A program made the translations under genes and the position numbers. The notes beneath the pieces are model-generated. The model saw nothing but the letters and a program-made list of their open reading frames with translations, was not told the origin of the DNA and made no database searches. A stretch of DNA of 64,000 nt from Nocardia abscessus NBRC 100374 (GTDB lineage Bacteria; Actinomycetota; Actinomycetes; Mycobacteriales; Mycobacteriaceae): contig NZ_BAFP01000005.1 of assembly GCF_000308455.1 (NCBI RefSeq), positions 1 to 64,000 of the forward strand, given 5' to 3'. This document shows positions 19,616-28,256 of this stretch, piece by piece. How positions within the stretch are numbered: position 1 is the first letter of the stretch; every line of letters begins with the position of its first letter.

Positions 19616-19744
19616 CGTGCCATAGTGCTCCGCCCGGACGGACGGCTGCGCGCTGCCCCCCCTCGAGTCGGTCTCGGGGCCGCAGGTGCGCCGAGCAATC
19701 TGGCCAGCCGCCTGCGGTGACCGGCGGCACGGACTACCGTTCCG

Positions 19745-20926
19745 GTGGTGAACGGCGGCTTCATCGATTTCCAGAACGAGATCTACCTGGGTGGCCTGGG
19801 TGGTGTGCGACCCGAATTGCCCATGACCGCCGAGGGTTTGGAGTCGCTGGCGCGGGAGCGGCTGGATCCGGCCGCCTTCGCCTACGTCGCGGGGAGCGCG
19901 TCCGCGGAGCGCACCGCCGCCGCCAACCGGTCCGCCTTCGAGCGCTACCGCCTCCTGCCGCGCGTGCTGCGCGGCTCCACCGGGCCCGGCGCTCGCGATC
20001 TGTCGGTGGAGGTGCTCGGCACGAAGCTGGCCGCACCCGTGCTCACCGCGCCGATCGGTGTCCTCGAACTGCTGCACGAGGGCGGCGAGGTGATCGTGGC
20101 CGAGGTGACCAAGGGACTCGGCATCGGCACGGTGCTGTCCACCGCGGCCTCTTCGACCATCGAAGACGTCGGCGCGGCGGCCGGGGCGTGGTGGTACCAG
20201 CTGTATTGGCCCGCGGACGACGAACTGGCCTGCTCCTTCGTCCAGCGCGCCGAGCGGGCCGGGGCTTCGGCGATCGTGGTCACCGCCGACACCCCGACCC
20301 TCGGGTGGCGGCCGCGCGATCTGGAGCAGGCGCACCTGCCGTTCCTGCACGGCAAGGGCCTCGCCAACTACCTGTCCGATCCGGTGTTCCTGGCCAAGCT
20401 GCCCGCGGCGCCGGAGGAGAGCGAAGAGGCGATGCGCACGGCCATCCTCACCTGGGCCGGACTGTTCGGCAACCACACGCTGCGGCCCGCCGACCTGGCA
20501 CGTCTGCGCGAATGGACCGATCTGCCGATCGCGGTGAAAGGCATCCTGCATCCCGACGACGCACGCCAGGTGGTCGATGCCGGCGCCGACGCGGTGGTGG
20601 TGAGCAACCACGGCGGCCGCCAGGTGGACGGCTCCATCGCGGCGCTGGACGCGCTACCCACGGTGGTCGCCACCATCGGCGACCGCGCCGACGTGCTGTT
20701 CGACTCCGGTGTGCGCACCGGTTCGGACGTGCTCGTCGCGCTGGCCTTGGGCGCGAAGGCGGTGCTCTACGGGCGGCCGTGGGCCTACGGCCTCGGTCTC
20801 GCGGGCGCGGCCGGCGCCCGGCACGCACTGCGGGCGCTGCTCGCCGATTTCGACTCCGCGCTGGGCTTGTCCGGGTGCGCGAACCCGGCCGCGGTGAGTC
20901 GGGCACTCTTGTCCACGGTGCGCTGA
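19745..20926 (+). CDS. FMN-dependent alpha-hydroxy acid oxidase, lactate 2-monooxygenase-like
   Basis: A 393-residue TIM-barrel flavoenzyme. The N-terminus NEIYLGGLGG followed by ESLARERLDPAAFAYVAGSA matches lactate 2-monooxygenase. It has PIAVKGILHPDDAR (flavin-contact lysine), the active-site His-Gly-Gly-Arg in VVVSNHGGRQVDG and the phosphate-site DSGVRTGSDV. The substrate is probably L-lactate or a related 2-hydroxy acid. The GTG start at 19745 is directly followed by a second GTG. It is followed at once by a MarR gene, which may regulate it. Confidence 0.88.
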   Translation: MVNGGFIDFQNEIYLGGLGGVRPELPMTAEGLESLARERLDPAAFAYVAGSASAERTAAANRSAFERYRLLPRVLRGSTGPGARDLSVEVLGTKLAAPVLTAPIGVLELLHEGGEVIVAEVTKGLGIGTVLSTAASSTIEDVGAAAGAWWYQLYWPADDELACSFVQRAERAGASAIVVTADTPTLGWRPRDLEQAHLPFLHGKGLANYLSDPVFLAKLPAAPEESEEAMRTAILTWAGLFGNHTLRPADLARLREWTDLPIAVKGILHPDDARQVVDAGADAVVVSNHGGRQVDGSIAALDALPTVVATIGDRADVLFDSGVRTGSDVLVALALGAKAVLYGRPWAYGLGLAGAAGARHALRALLADFDSALGLSGCANPAAVSRALLSTVR

Positions 20927-20967
20927 CCTGCGATGCCTGCCCATTTCCGCAGTTCGCCGCGCTTAGA

Positions 20968-21468
20968 ATGACCATCGTGCATCCCGAACCGAGCGGTCGC
21001 GTCGTGGCCGAGCCCCGCTGGCTCACCCCGGCGCAGCAGCGCGCCTGGCGCGCCTACATGGACGGCCACCAGCGCCTGATGACGGCGCTGAATCGTCAAC
21101 TGCAGCGCGACAGCGACCTGACCGTCGCCGAATACCGGATCCTGGTCCTGCTCTCCGAGGCACCCGACCACTCGCTGCGGATGAGCGAGCTGGCCGACGG
21201 CGTGCTGTCCTCGCGTAGCAAGCTGACCCATCAGATCCGTCGGCTGGAGGCCCAGCAGATGGTCCGGCGCAACACCTGCCTGGAGGACGGCCGCGGCGTG
21301 CTCGCCGAACTCACCGAGGAGGGCATCCGCCGCCTGGAAGCCGCGGCCCCCGGCCACGTCGAAGCCGTCCGCCGCCACTTCATCGACCTGCTGGCCCCGG
21401 CCCAGCTCGAGGTGATCGGCGAGGTCTTCGAACGCGTCGACGAGGAAATCGGCAAGCACTCCGGCTGA
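20968..21468 (+). CDS. MarR family transcriptional regulator
   Basis: A 166-residue winged-helix regulator. The DNA-binding part reads AEYRILVLLSEAPDHSLRMSELA, then SRSKLTHQIRRLEAQQMV and the wing EDGRGVLAELTEEG, flanked by long dimerisation helices. It lies 41 bases after the FMN oxidase gene on the same strand. The frame is open further upstream but overlaps that gene. The ligand is unknown. Confidence 0.88.
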   Translation: MTIVHPEPSGRVVAEPRWLTPAQQRAWRAYMDGHQRLMTALNRQLQRDSDLTVAEYRILVLLSEAPDHSLRMSELADGVLSSRSKLTHQIRRLEAQQMVRRNTCLEDGRGVLAELTEEGIRRLEAAAPGHVEAVRRHFIDLLAPAQLEVIGEVFERVDEEIGKHSG

Positions 21469-21492
21469 GGCGTCCGCTACGATCAGGTCCCT

Positions 21493-21577
21493 GGAGACGT
21501 GGCAGAGCGGCCGAATGCACTCGCCTTGAAAGCGAGCGTCGCGAGAGCGACCGGGGGTTCAAATCCCTCCGTCTCCG
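21493..21577 (+). tRNA. tRNA-Ser(TGA)
   Basis: The acceptor stem GGAGACG pairs with CGTCTCC. The anticodon loop CTTGAAA carries TGA, a long variable arm follows, and GGTTCAAATCC is the T loop. No encoded CCA is seen. The class II shape with a long variable arm confirms serine. Confidence 0.95.
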
Positions 21578-21584
21578 CAACTGA

Positions 21585-21628
21585 AAACCGCTGGCAGGAA
21601 CCGAAAATTAGGTGCCTGCCAGCGGTTT
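21585..21628 (+). terminator. terminator of tRNA-Ser(TGA)
   Basis: AAACCGCTGGCAGG and CCTGCCAGCGGTTT form a perfect 14-bp stem with a 16-nt loop, starting 8 bases after the tRNA. Confidence 0.75.
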
Positions 21629-21984
21629 CCGCTACTTGTTTCGATCGGCGTCCTTGTCGACTGAATGCCGGCCGCGAGCGGTTCCCTCGATTCCGGGTTG
21701 CTTTGGTGCGGGCAGGCTGGTGCCACTGGCTATTTCGATCGTCCATGCATAAGATGGTCGCCGGGGAAAGGGGGATTAAGGCAACTGTATTCACGATCGG
21801 TCGGCTGTCACAGAGGGGATTGCTATCGGTCCCCGATGAGAAGTCGGGACTGTTCCAGGCAGTTGCGGTGGGGGCGGATTGCCTCTGGGCAATCGGCGGT
21901 CTTTCGCTGGTCAGTCGAACCGGCGGTCACTGTGGCAAGTGCCTGATTCGCATTGATATAACTCGTATGTTCTGGGGAGGAATC
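21629..21984. other. non-coding leader before small secreted gene
   Basis: About 356 bases without a gene that I can support. The base composition is less GC-rich than the surroundings, and the region probably holds the promoter and a long leader for the gene at 21985. An open frame crosses it from the tRNA but has no coding character. Confidence 0.4.
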
Positions 21985-22206
21985 ATGACCACCCTTCGCA
22001 AGAAGGTTTCATTCGTCATTGCCGCTGCGGCGGTCGTCACCGGGTCGTTGGCGCTCGCGGCGCCGAGTGCCAACGCGTATCCCACTCACATCGCCTGCAC
22101 CAAGGAGACTGCGAACTGGACGGCCTACGATGGCCCCGGAACCAGCGGTCAAGGATGGGTGTGCACCTACAACGACCGAGAAGGCTGGCACTGGCAGCGC
22201 ACATAG
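21985..22206 (+). CDS. small secreted tryptophan-rich peptide
   Basis: A 73-residue exported peptide. The start ATG follows a strong GGGGAGGA site. MTTLRKKV, a hydrophobic core and SANA before YPTH form a Sec signal peptide, leaving a mature chain of about 42 residues with four Trp and exactly two Cys (one disulfide possible). No family was recognised. Monocistronic, placed between tRNA-Ser and the nitric oxide synthase gene that converges from the right. Confidence 0.7.
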   Translation: MTTLRKKVSFVIAAAAVVTGSLALAAPSANAYPTHIACTKETANWTAYDGPGTSGQGWVCTYNDREGWHWQRT

Positions 22207-22302
22207 CCCGCTGGCTTGTCCGGAACGGCCGGCGCTGGGCAGGCGGTTCCGGACAAGCCGTGCCGTTTCCTCCGCTCGGCTTTTCGCCAACGGTAGATCG
22301 GG

Positions 22303-23454
22303 TCACAGTGCCCCGTCCGCACCGAACTCCCTTCGGACGAAGTTGGGCCGGATGTCCAGGTCGGGCGGGTCGTAGTAGCGGTGGAAGGTCGGGGTCAGCC
22401 CGGAGGAAATGGGCGGGTTGATCCAGGACCAGTCGGTGGGGCAGGCCCGGCCCGCGGCCTCCTCGCGCTTGACGTGATCGCAGAACTGCTTGGCCACGGT
22501 GTGGTGGTCGACGATGTACACGCCCGCCTTCCGGAAGCTGTGCAGCACCGCGCGGTTGAGTTCGACCAAGGCTTGATCCCGCCACAGGCTGCGCTCGGAC
22601 CTGGTGTCCAGGCACATCATCTCGGCGATCAGCGGCAGCATGTTGTAGCGGTTGGCATCGCTGAGGTTGCGCGCGCCGATCTCCGCTCCCAGGTACCAGC
22701 CGTTGAACGGCGCGAACGGATACGTCATGCCGCCGATCTCGAGGTTCATATCGGACACCGCGGGCAGCGCGTGCCAGCGCAGGCCCAGTCCGGCGAACCA
22801 TTCGAACTCGGGGTGCTCGAGTTCCACCTCGCGCGCCAGCTCGGGCGGAATGTCGAACCAGCGAATCGGCTCGTCGGGCGTGCTGATCAACAGCGGAAGA
22901 ATGTCGAAAGGCGTTCCTGCGCCGCGCCACCCGAGCTCGGTCGCTAATGCGGTGAGCTCGATATTGGCGGCGTCGCCGGTGACCGTGCCGTCCCCGTTGC
23001 GATATCCCGCGTAGCGGATGATCTGCGGACTGACGATGCGGAACTCGCGACCGTCCGGCTGCCGCGGCGGGCCGACGGTGATCATCGACTGGATGGCGCC
23101 GCCGTTGGTGGCCATGTGCAGGTGCTGCCAGCAGACCTCGGCCAGGTCGCGGGCCGAGCGCACGCGCCGGGCGTCGAGCAATTTCAGGGAGCGCCAATGT
23201 TTCCGGCCCACGCATCGGGCGTGATTACGCCAGGCGAGTTTGGCTCCGATGAGGATCTCCTCGGCGGTCTGCAGATACGCGCCGGTCTGTTCGAGCTGCT
23301 CCAGCGCGCCGCGCCTGCGCTGGGCGTTCAGGTGCCCCAATTCGGGCAGCCGGAAGAACTCGTCGCACTCCTGCATCCGGCGTTGCAGATCGGGCAGGAA
23401 AGGCTTCCTATCCGATTCGTTCTCGATCGAGGCGACTGGTGACACTGGATTCAC
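22303..23454 (-). CDS. nos: nitric oxide synthase oxygenase, bacterial type
   Basis: A 383-residue stand-alone NOS oxygenase domain that makes NO and citrulline from L-arginine using a borrowed reductase. Heme-ligand Cys81 is in WRNHARCVGRKHW. The substrate site PFNGWYLGAEIGARNLSD has the arginine-binding Glu258, and WSWINPPISSGLTPTFH matches the pterin/heme-edge helix. The length fits bacterial NOS (about 360) and no fused reductase is present. The GTG start at 23454 has GGAG 9 bases upstream; the frame continues upstream without family similarity. No reductase gene lies nearby. Confidence 0.92.
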   Translation of the reverse strand: MNPVSPVASIENESDRKPFLPDLQRRMQECDEFFRLPELGHLNAQRRRGALEQLEQTGAYLQTAEEILIGAKLAWRNHARCVGRKHWRSLKLLDARRVRSARDLAEVCWQHLHMATNGGAIQSMITVGPPRQPDGREFRIVSPQIIRYAGYRNGDGTVTGDAANIELTALATELGWRGAGTPFDILPLLISTPDEPIRWFDIPPELAREVELEHPEFEWFAGLGLRWHALPAVSDMNLEIGGMTYPFAPFNGWYLGAEIGARNLSDANRYNMLPLIAEMMCLDTRSERSLWRDQALVELNRAVLHSFRKAGVYIVDHHTVAKQFCDHVKREEAAGRACPTDWSWINPPISSGLTPTFHRYYDPPDLDIRPNFVRREFGADGAL

Positions 23455-23884
23455 GGTTTTCTCCGGTCGGGCATAGGTGCTGCGATGAAACAGGCGAGTC
23501 GAGCAGAGAATTCGCGCGCGAGCGCAGCTGGCACCGGCTGTGTCGCGGCGGCCCGCGCAGGCGCGAGGGGCAGATGCTAAGAAATAGCCTCCGCCCGATA
23601 ATTGTCCGAACACCGGACGGGCTGTCGCGACTGCGAACCGAGCGGCCGGTCCGCTCTGCGCGCCGAAGCCCAGTGCGGTGACCTCGACGCCAGTGCGGTG
23701 AATACGCGATCATGCCCGTCCTAGTTCGATACCCGGAAAGGACCGACGCTCAGCGTACGGCGGGTGTGCTGACGGTGTGCCATGATTTGCTGGATTTGCT
23801 GGATCGCCCGAAGACGCGGAACGGAATCGGCGCTGTCGAGTATCGTTGACCCGATCTGCTTTTCGAGGGTTGAGGGGTTCGCTC
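23455..23884. promoter_or_regulatory. divergent nos / Ni-Co transporter control region
   Basis: 430 bases between the divergent starts. It holds two exact copies of CCAGTGCGGTGA (23670-23681 and 23690-23701) at a 20-base period, which is two helical turns and suits a dimeric regulator. No cobalamin or nickel riboswitch core was recognised and no further gene is supported. Confidence 0.4.
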
Positions 23885-24934
23885 GTGCGCAGTGTCATCG
23901 GTATGTCGGTCGCCGTCGTCGCGCTGCATATCCTCGGCTGGGGCACGCTCCTGCTGTTCGTCGCGCCGGGGCACTATGTGATCGAGGGCTCCGTCTTCGG
24001 TGTCGGTCTCGGCGTGACGGCGTACACGCTCGGCATGCGGCACGCGTTCGACGCCGACCATATCGCCGCGATCGATAACACCACGCGGAAACTGGTGGCG
24101 GAGAACGGGAAGCGAAATGTCCAGACCGTCGGTTTCTGGTTCGCGCTCGGCCACTCCACCGTGGTGTTCGTGCTGGTGGCGTTGCTCGCGTTCGGCGTGC
24201 GGGCGCTGGCGTCCGACTTGGAAGACGAGGATTCGGCCCTGCAACGCTGGACGGGCCTGTGGGGCACCAGCGTGTCGGGCACGTTCCTCATCCTGATCGG
24301 CCTGCTGAATCTGGCGTCGCTGGTGGGCATCTGGCGGGTGTTCCGGCAGATGCGCCGGGGCGAGTACGACGAGGCGCAGCTGGAACGGCAGCTGGACAGC
24401 CGGGGCCTGCTCAACCGGGTGCTGCGGCCGGTGATCGGCCTGGTGCGCAGGCCGAGGCACATGTATCCGGTGGGCGTGCTGTTCGGGCTCGGATTCGACA
24501 CTGTCACCGAGGTCGGGCTGCTGGTCATCGCGGGCGGCGCGGCGGCGACCGGGCTGCCCTGGTACTCGATCCTGGTTCTGCCCGTGCTGTTCTCGGCGGG
24601 CATGGCGCTGTTCGACTCGCTGGACGGTTCGTTCATGAGCTTCGCCTACGACTGGGCCTTCGCCGAGCCGGTGCGCAAGATCTACTACAACCTGGTGATC
24701 ACCGGGCTGTCGGTCGCGGTGGCGCTGCTGATCGGCGGGCAGGAGATCGTCTCGATCTTCGCCGAGAAACTCGAGGTCGAATCGGGCATCGTGGCCTGGA
24801 TCGGGAACCTCGATCTGGGTGATCTCGGCTACATCATCGTCGGGCTGTTCGTGCTCACCTGGGCGGTCGCCATCGCGGTATGGCGTTTCGCCGGAGTGGA
24901 GCGCCGCTGGCAAGACGGTCTGGCCGCACGGTGA
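23885..24934 (+). CDS. nickel/cobalt transporter, NiCoT family
   Basis: A 349-residue membrane permease with about eight helices. The NiCoT signature RHAFDADHIAAIDN is at about residues 52-65, with the metal-binding His and Asp residues. LGFDTVTEVGLL and the FDSLDGSFMSFAYDWAF segment are the further family motifs. It imports Ni2+ or Co2+; which one cannot be told. The GTG at 23885 after GAGGGG is the best start; a TTG at 23846 in frame would add 13 residues. It is divergent from nos. Confidence 0.88.
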   Translation: MRSVIGMSVAVVALHILGWGTLLLFVAPGHYVIEGSVFGVGLGVTAYTLGMRHAFDADHIAAIDNTTRKLVAENGKRNVQTVGFWFALGHSTVVFVLVALLAFGVRALASDLEDEDSALQRWTGLWGTSVSGTFLILIGLLNLASLVGIWRVFRQMRRGEYDEAQLERQLDSRGLLNRVLRPVIGLVRRPRHMYPVGVLFGLGFDTVTEVGLLVIAGGAAATGLPWYSILVLPVLFSAGMALFDSLDGSFMSFAYDWAFAEPVRKIYYNLVITGLSVAVALLIGGQEIVSIFAEKLEVESGIVAWIGNLDLGDLGYIIVGLFVLTWAVAIAVWRFAGVERRWQDGLAAR

Positions 24935-24996
24935 GCGCCGCGTACCGACCTGGACACGGTAACGGCCTGCTACCCACCCTCGGGGGCTCTGGCAGG

Positions 24997-26079
24997 ATGG
25001 GTCGCATGCTGTCTCGGCGGGGCGTGCGGCGTTGGGTCTCCAGCGCTTTGATAAGCGCCGCACTTGTCTCCGGTGCGGTGGGGTTCGGCGCTCCACAGGT
25101 CACGGCCGCGCCCGGCAATCCTCCGCCGGTGAACACCGGGTCCTCGGACGGTCCCGGCCCTGCCGAGCCGACCAGTAAGCAACCCTCGACCCCCCGGATC
25201 GAGGGCGTGGAACCGATCAACGATCGGTGGCTGCGGGTCTTCGTCGCCTCACCCGCGATGAGCCGTGTGGTCGAGGTGCAGGTCCTGCTGCCGCGCGACC
25301 GGTCGCGCCCGCGTCCGACCGTGTACATGCTCGACGGACGCAGCGCGAGCCCTGACAGCAACAACTGGACCGAACTCGGGCACGCCGACCGCTTCTACGC
25401 GGACAAGGACGTCAACGTGGTGCTCACCGTCGGCGGTCCGGCCAGCTTCTACACCGACTGGCAGCACCCCGACCCGGTGCTCGGCACCAACAAGTGGGAG
25501 ACGTTCCTGGCCAAGGAACTGCCCCCGCTGATCGACGCGAAGTTCGAGGGCAACGGCACCAACGCGGTCATGGGCGTCTCGATGGGCGCGGAGGCCGCGA
25601 TGATGCTCGCGTTCCGCCAGCCGACCCTCTACCGGGCGATCGCGGCGCACAGCGGCTGCTTCTCGATGGGCACCGACATCGGCCAGGCGCAGGCGCGGGC
25701 CGTGGTGGCCACCTACATGGGCGAGCCGGACAACATGTTCGGCAAGCAGGACGATCCGGCCTGGCTGGCGCACGACGTCACCCTGCACGCGGACGCGTTG
25801 CGGGGCAAGACGATCTATCTGTCGGTCGGCAGCGGCCTGCCCGGCGTGCACGACGTGCCAGGAACCCCGAACGTCGATCTCCCCAGCGCCATCACCTTCG
25901 GCGGCCCGCTGGAGGCCGCGACCAACGCCTGCACCCGGCGGCTCACCGACCGGCTGCGGTCCCTCGGCATCCCGGTCACCGCGCACTTCCGGGCCACCGG
26001 CACGCACTCCTGGCCGTACTGGGAGGACGAACTGGCCCTCTCCTGGCCCACCATCGCGCCCGCGATCGGCGTCCGCTAA
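24997..26079 (+). CDS. antigen 85-type mycolyltransferase / esterase
   Basis: A 360-residue secreted alpha/beta hydrolase of the esterase D/Ag85 family, which transfers mycolic acids to trehalose or arabinogalactan outside the membrane. A signal peptide (core ALISAALVSGAVGFGAP) ends before TAAPG. The nucleophile Ser is in GVSMGAEAAMM, and the C-terminal histidine is in ATGTHSWPYW. Position 330-345 SWPYW matches the family ending. ATG 24997 or 25006 may be the start. It ends by overlapping the converging hisC2-like gene by 4 bases. Confidence 0.87.
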   Translation: MGRMLSRRGVRRWVSSALISAALVSGAVGFGAPQVTAAPGNPPPVNTGSSDGPGPAEPTSKQPSTPRIEGVEPINDRWLRVFVASPAMSRVVEVQVLLPRDRSRPRPTVYMLDGRSASPDSNNWTELGHADRFYADKDVNVVLTVGGPASFYTDWQHPDPVLGTNKWETFLAKELPPLIDAKFEGNGTNAVMGVSMGAEAAMMLAFRQPTLYRAIAAHSGCFSMGTDIGQAQARAVVATYMGEPDNMFGKQDDPAWLAHDVTLHADALRGKTIYLSVGSGLPGVHDVPGTPNVDLPSAITFGGPLEAATNACTRRLTDRLRSLGIPVTAHFRATGTHSWPYWEDELALSWPTIAPAIGVR

Positions 26080-27149
26080 CCGAGGAACCGCGCGAGCACC
26101 TCCGGCTCCCTGGCGAAGCTCAGGAACAGATCGTTCTCGTGTGGGTCGCCGATGGTGACGCGCACCCCGTCGGCCCCGTACGGCCGCACCAGCACGCCTG
26201 CGGCCGCGCTCGCCTCGCCGAACTCCGCGCTGTGCGCGCCCAAGGGCAGCCAGACGAAGTTGGCTTCGCTCGGCGGCACCGCGTACCCGGCGGCCACCAG
26301 CGCGTCGCGCACCCGTTCGCGTTCGGTGACCAGAACGTCGGTGCGATCCAGCAATTCGTGACGGGCCTCCAGCGACGCGATCGCCGCCGCCTGCGCGAGC
26401 CGGTTGACGCTGAACGGGATGTGCACCTTCAGCAGTGCCGTGATCACGGCCGGGTCGCCCACCGCGTAGCCCACCCGCAGCCCGGCCAGGCCGTACGCCT
26501 TGGAGAAGGTACGCAGCACAACCACATTGGGCCTGGTGCGGCGGATCTCGACGCCGTCGGGGTGGTCGGCCAGCCGCACGTATTCGTAGTACGCCTCGTC
26601 CAGCACCACCAGCACGTGCGACGGCACCGCGTCCAGGAACCGGACCAGCTCGGCCTTGCCGACGGCGGTGCCGGTGGGGTTGTTCGGGTTGCAGACGAAG
26701 ATCAACTTGGTCCGCTCGGTGACAGCGGCGGCCAGCGCGTCCAGATCGTGGACCTGCCCCGCCGTGAGCGGTACCTGCACGGCGGTGGCGTTGCCCACCT
26801 TGGTGATGATCGGATACGCCTCGAACGAGCGCCAAGCGAACAGCACCTCGTCGGACGGGGACGCGCAGGTGATCTGCACCAGCTCCTGGCACAGCGCGAC
26901 GCTGCCGCAACCGACCGCGACATTCTCGAAGCCCACCCCGAGGAACTCGGCCAGCGCCGTGCGCAGCTCGGTGACCTGGTTGTCCGGATACCGGTGGGCC
27001 AGCTCGGCCGCCTCGGCGATGGCCTTGGCCGCGGCGGGCAGCGGAGGGACAGTCGTCTCGTTACTGGCCAGCTTGACCGCGCCTGGATTGCTGCGGCCGG
27101 GGGTGTACGCCGGGATCGATTCGAGGTCCGGCCGGATCTGCGCTGTCAC
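26076..27149 (-). CDS. hisC: histidinol-phosphate / aromatic amino acid aminotransferase
   Basis: A 357-residue class I/II PLP aminotransferase, corresponding to the HisC2/Pat type (Rv3772). It shows KLASNETTVPP at the N-terminus, FVCNPNNPTGT, DEAYYEY and the PLP lysine in RTFSKAYGLAGLRVGY. The N-terminal ESIPAYTPGR is typical. It may convert imidazole acetol phosphate or phenylpyruvate. Isolated from other histidine genes, so the aromatic role is favoured. Confidence 0.88.
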   Translation of the reverse strand: MTAQIRPDLESIPAYTPGRSNPGAVKLASNETTVPPLPAAAKAIAEAAELAHRYPDNQVTELRTALAEFLGVGFENVAVGCGSVALCQELVQITCASPSDEVLFAWRSFEAYPIITKVGNATAVQVPLTAGQVHDLDALAAAVTERTKLIFVCNPNNPTGTAVGKAELVRFLDAVPSHVLVVLDEAYYEYVRLADHPDGVEIRRTRPNVVVLRTFSKAYGLAGLRVGYAVGDPAVITALLKVHIPFSVNRLAQAAAIASLEARHELLDRTDVLVTERERVRDALVAAGYAVPPSEANFVWLPLGAHSAEFGEASAAAGVLVRPYGADGVRVTIGDPHENDLFLSFAREPEVLARFLG

Positions 27150-27266
27150 ACTCCAACCCTAATCCGCGCCGTGGCCGGCCCGATCGGCGTACCGGAAATT
27201 ATCAGGGCGATAGGCCCTCACGTGCAATTTCTACCGAAGATCAGCAACTCGCCCTACGCTGGTTTC

Positions 27267-27971
27267 ATGTCGGGCACCTACGACGATATGGCCCCGCTGC
27301 GGGGTAGCGACCAGGAAGACGTGCGGCCGACCAGCGGTGGGCAGGTGCCCATCACGGTGGTGGAGCCAGAAGGAAATGCTCGCGGCGGAATCGTGCTGCT
27401 GCACGAGTCCGGCGAGTTCACCGGCGCATTACGCGACCTGATGGACGCGCTGGCAGGCGAGGGTTGGACGGTTGTAGCGCCCAAACTCTTCCATCGCGGG
27501 GGCGGCCCAACCGGCGGCGGAGTCTTCGGCGACGAACTGTTCGACGACTTCGACGCCTGCTTCGACTGGCTCACCCGGCGCGGAGTGTTCCCCGACACTA
27601 TCGGCGTGCTCGGCTTCGATTCCGCGGGCACCGCCGCGTTCCTGGTCGCGACGAATCGTCCGATCGGAGCCGCGGTGAGCGTCGCGTCGCCCGGCATCGT
27701 CGAGCCGCTCACCGACCAGGCCGACGCCTTGGTGCGCGCCGCTCCGCACCTACAGGCGCCGTGGCTCGGCCTGTTCGGCGTGGACGACCCGGCCACTCCG
27801 CCCGCCCAGGTCGACCAGCTGCGTGACGCCACCGCCCGCGCCGCGGTCGCCAGCCTGGTGGTCACCTACCCCGGCTCGCACCACCGCGCCGACACCTCGG
27901 AGTCGGACGACGGCGATACGGTCGATTCGCAGACCAGAATCTTCGATTGGTTCGACAGTAACCTACGCTGA
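27267..27971 (+). CDS. dienelactone hydrolase family protein with altered nucleophile
   Basis: A 234-residue alpha/beta hydrolase. IVLLHESGEFTG contains the family Glu, and the nucleophile elbow reads LGFDSAGTAAF, where dienelactone hydrolases have GxCxGG. Asp118 therefore occupies the usual cysteine position. The histidine is in YPGSHHRAD. ATG 27267 starts the recognisable domain; upstream codons run antisense through hisC. Function unknown; an ester or halide hydrolase is possible, or an inactive relative. Confidence 0.8.
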   Translation: MSGTYDDMAPLRGSDQEDVRPTSGGQVPITVVEPEGNARGGIVLLHESGEFTGALRDLMDALAGEGWTVVAPKLFHRGGGPTGGGVFGDELFDDFDACFDWLTRRGVFPDTIGVLGFDSAGTAAFLVATNRPIGAAVSVASPGIVEPLTDQADALVRAAPHLQAPWLGLFGVDDPATPPAQVDQLRDATARAAVASLVVTYPGSHHRADTSESDDGDTVDSQTRIFDWFDSNLR

Positions 27972-28059
27972 CCAGCCGTTTTGTGATCTGGACGGTAGCT
28001 CCTGTAACCTTTTGGCTCGGCGGTTCGAAAGGACCGGTGCCCTCGAAGAGAAGGCTCCA

Positions 28060-28149
28060 GGAGGCGTGCCAGAGCGGCCGAATGGGACTCACTGCTAATG
28101 AGTTGTCCCTTCACGGGGACCGGAGGTTCAAATCCTCTCGCCTCCGCCA
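28060..28149 (+). tRNA. tRNA-Ser(GCT)
   Basis: Acceptor GGAGGCG pairs with CGCCTCC, the anticodon GCT is in ACTGCTAAT, a long variable arm is present, and the 3' CCA is encoded. Confidence 0.95.
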
Positions 28150-28183
28150 CGCCCGGGTAACCGGGTACAACTGAATAACACAT

Positions 28184-28256
28184 GCGCCCGTAGCTCAACG
28201 GATAGAGCATCTGACTACGGATCAGAAGGTTAGGGGTTCGAATCCCTTCGGGCGCA
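28184..28256 (+). tRNA. tRNA-Arg(ACG), integration target
   Basis: A 73-base tRNA with acceptor GCGCCCG / CGGGCGC, anticodon ACG in ACTACGGA and T loop GGTTCGAATCC; CCA is not encoded. Its 3' half is duplicated at 35150, so it is the attachment site of the element to the right. The A34 of this tRNA is the usual target of TadA, encoded at 51986. Confidence 0.95.

Noticed and set aside
21499..21984. Open frame through tRNA-Ser into the small secreted gene
   Set aside because: It begins inside a tRNA and crosses a terminator; only the part from 21985 has a ribosome site and signal peptide.
23455..23884. Possible cobalamin or nickel riboswitch upstream of the Ni/Co transporter
   Set aside because: No B12-box or NiCo four-way-junction sequence was recognised; only a 12-bp direct repeat is clear.
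25494..27266. Long open frame running from the mycolyltransferase gene through the antisense of hisC to the hydrolase
   Set aside because: Only the last 234 codons (from 27267) show a protein family; the rest overlaps two well-supported genes.
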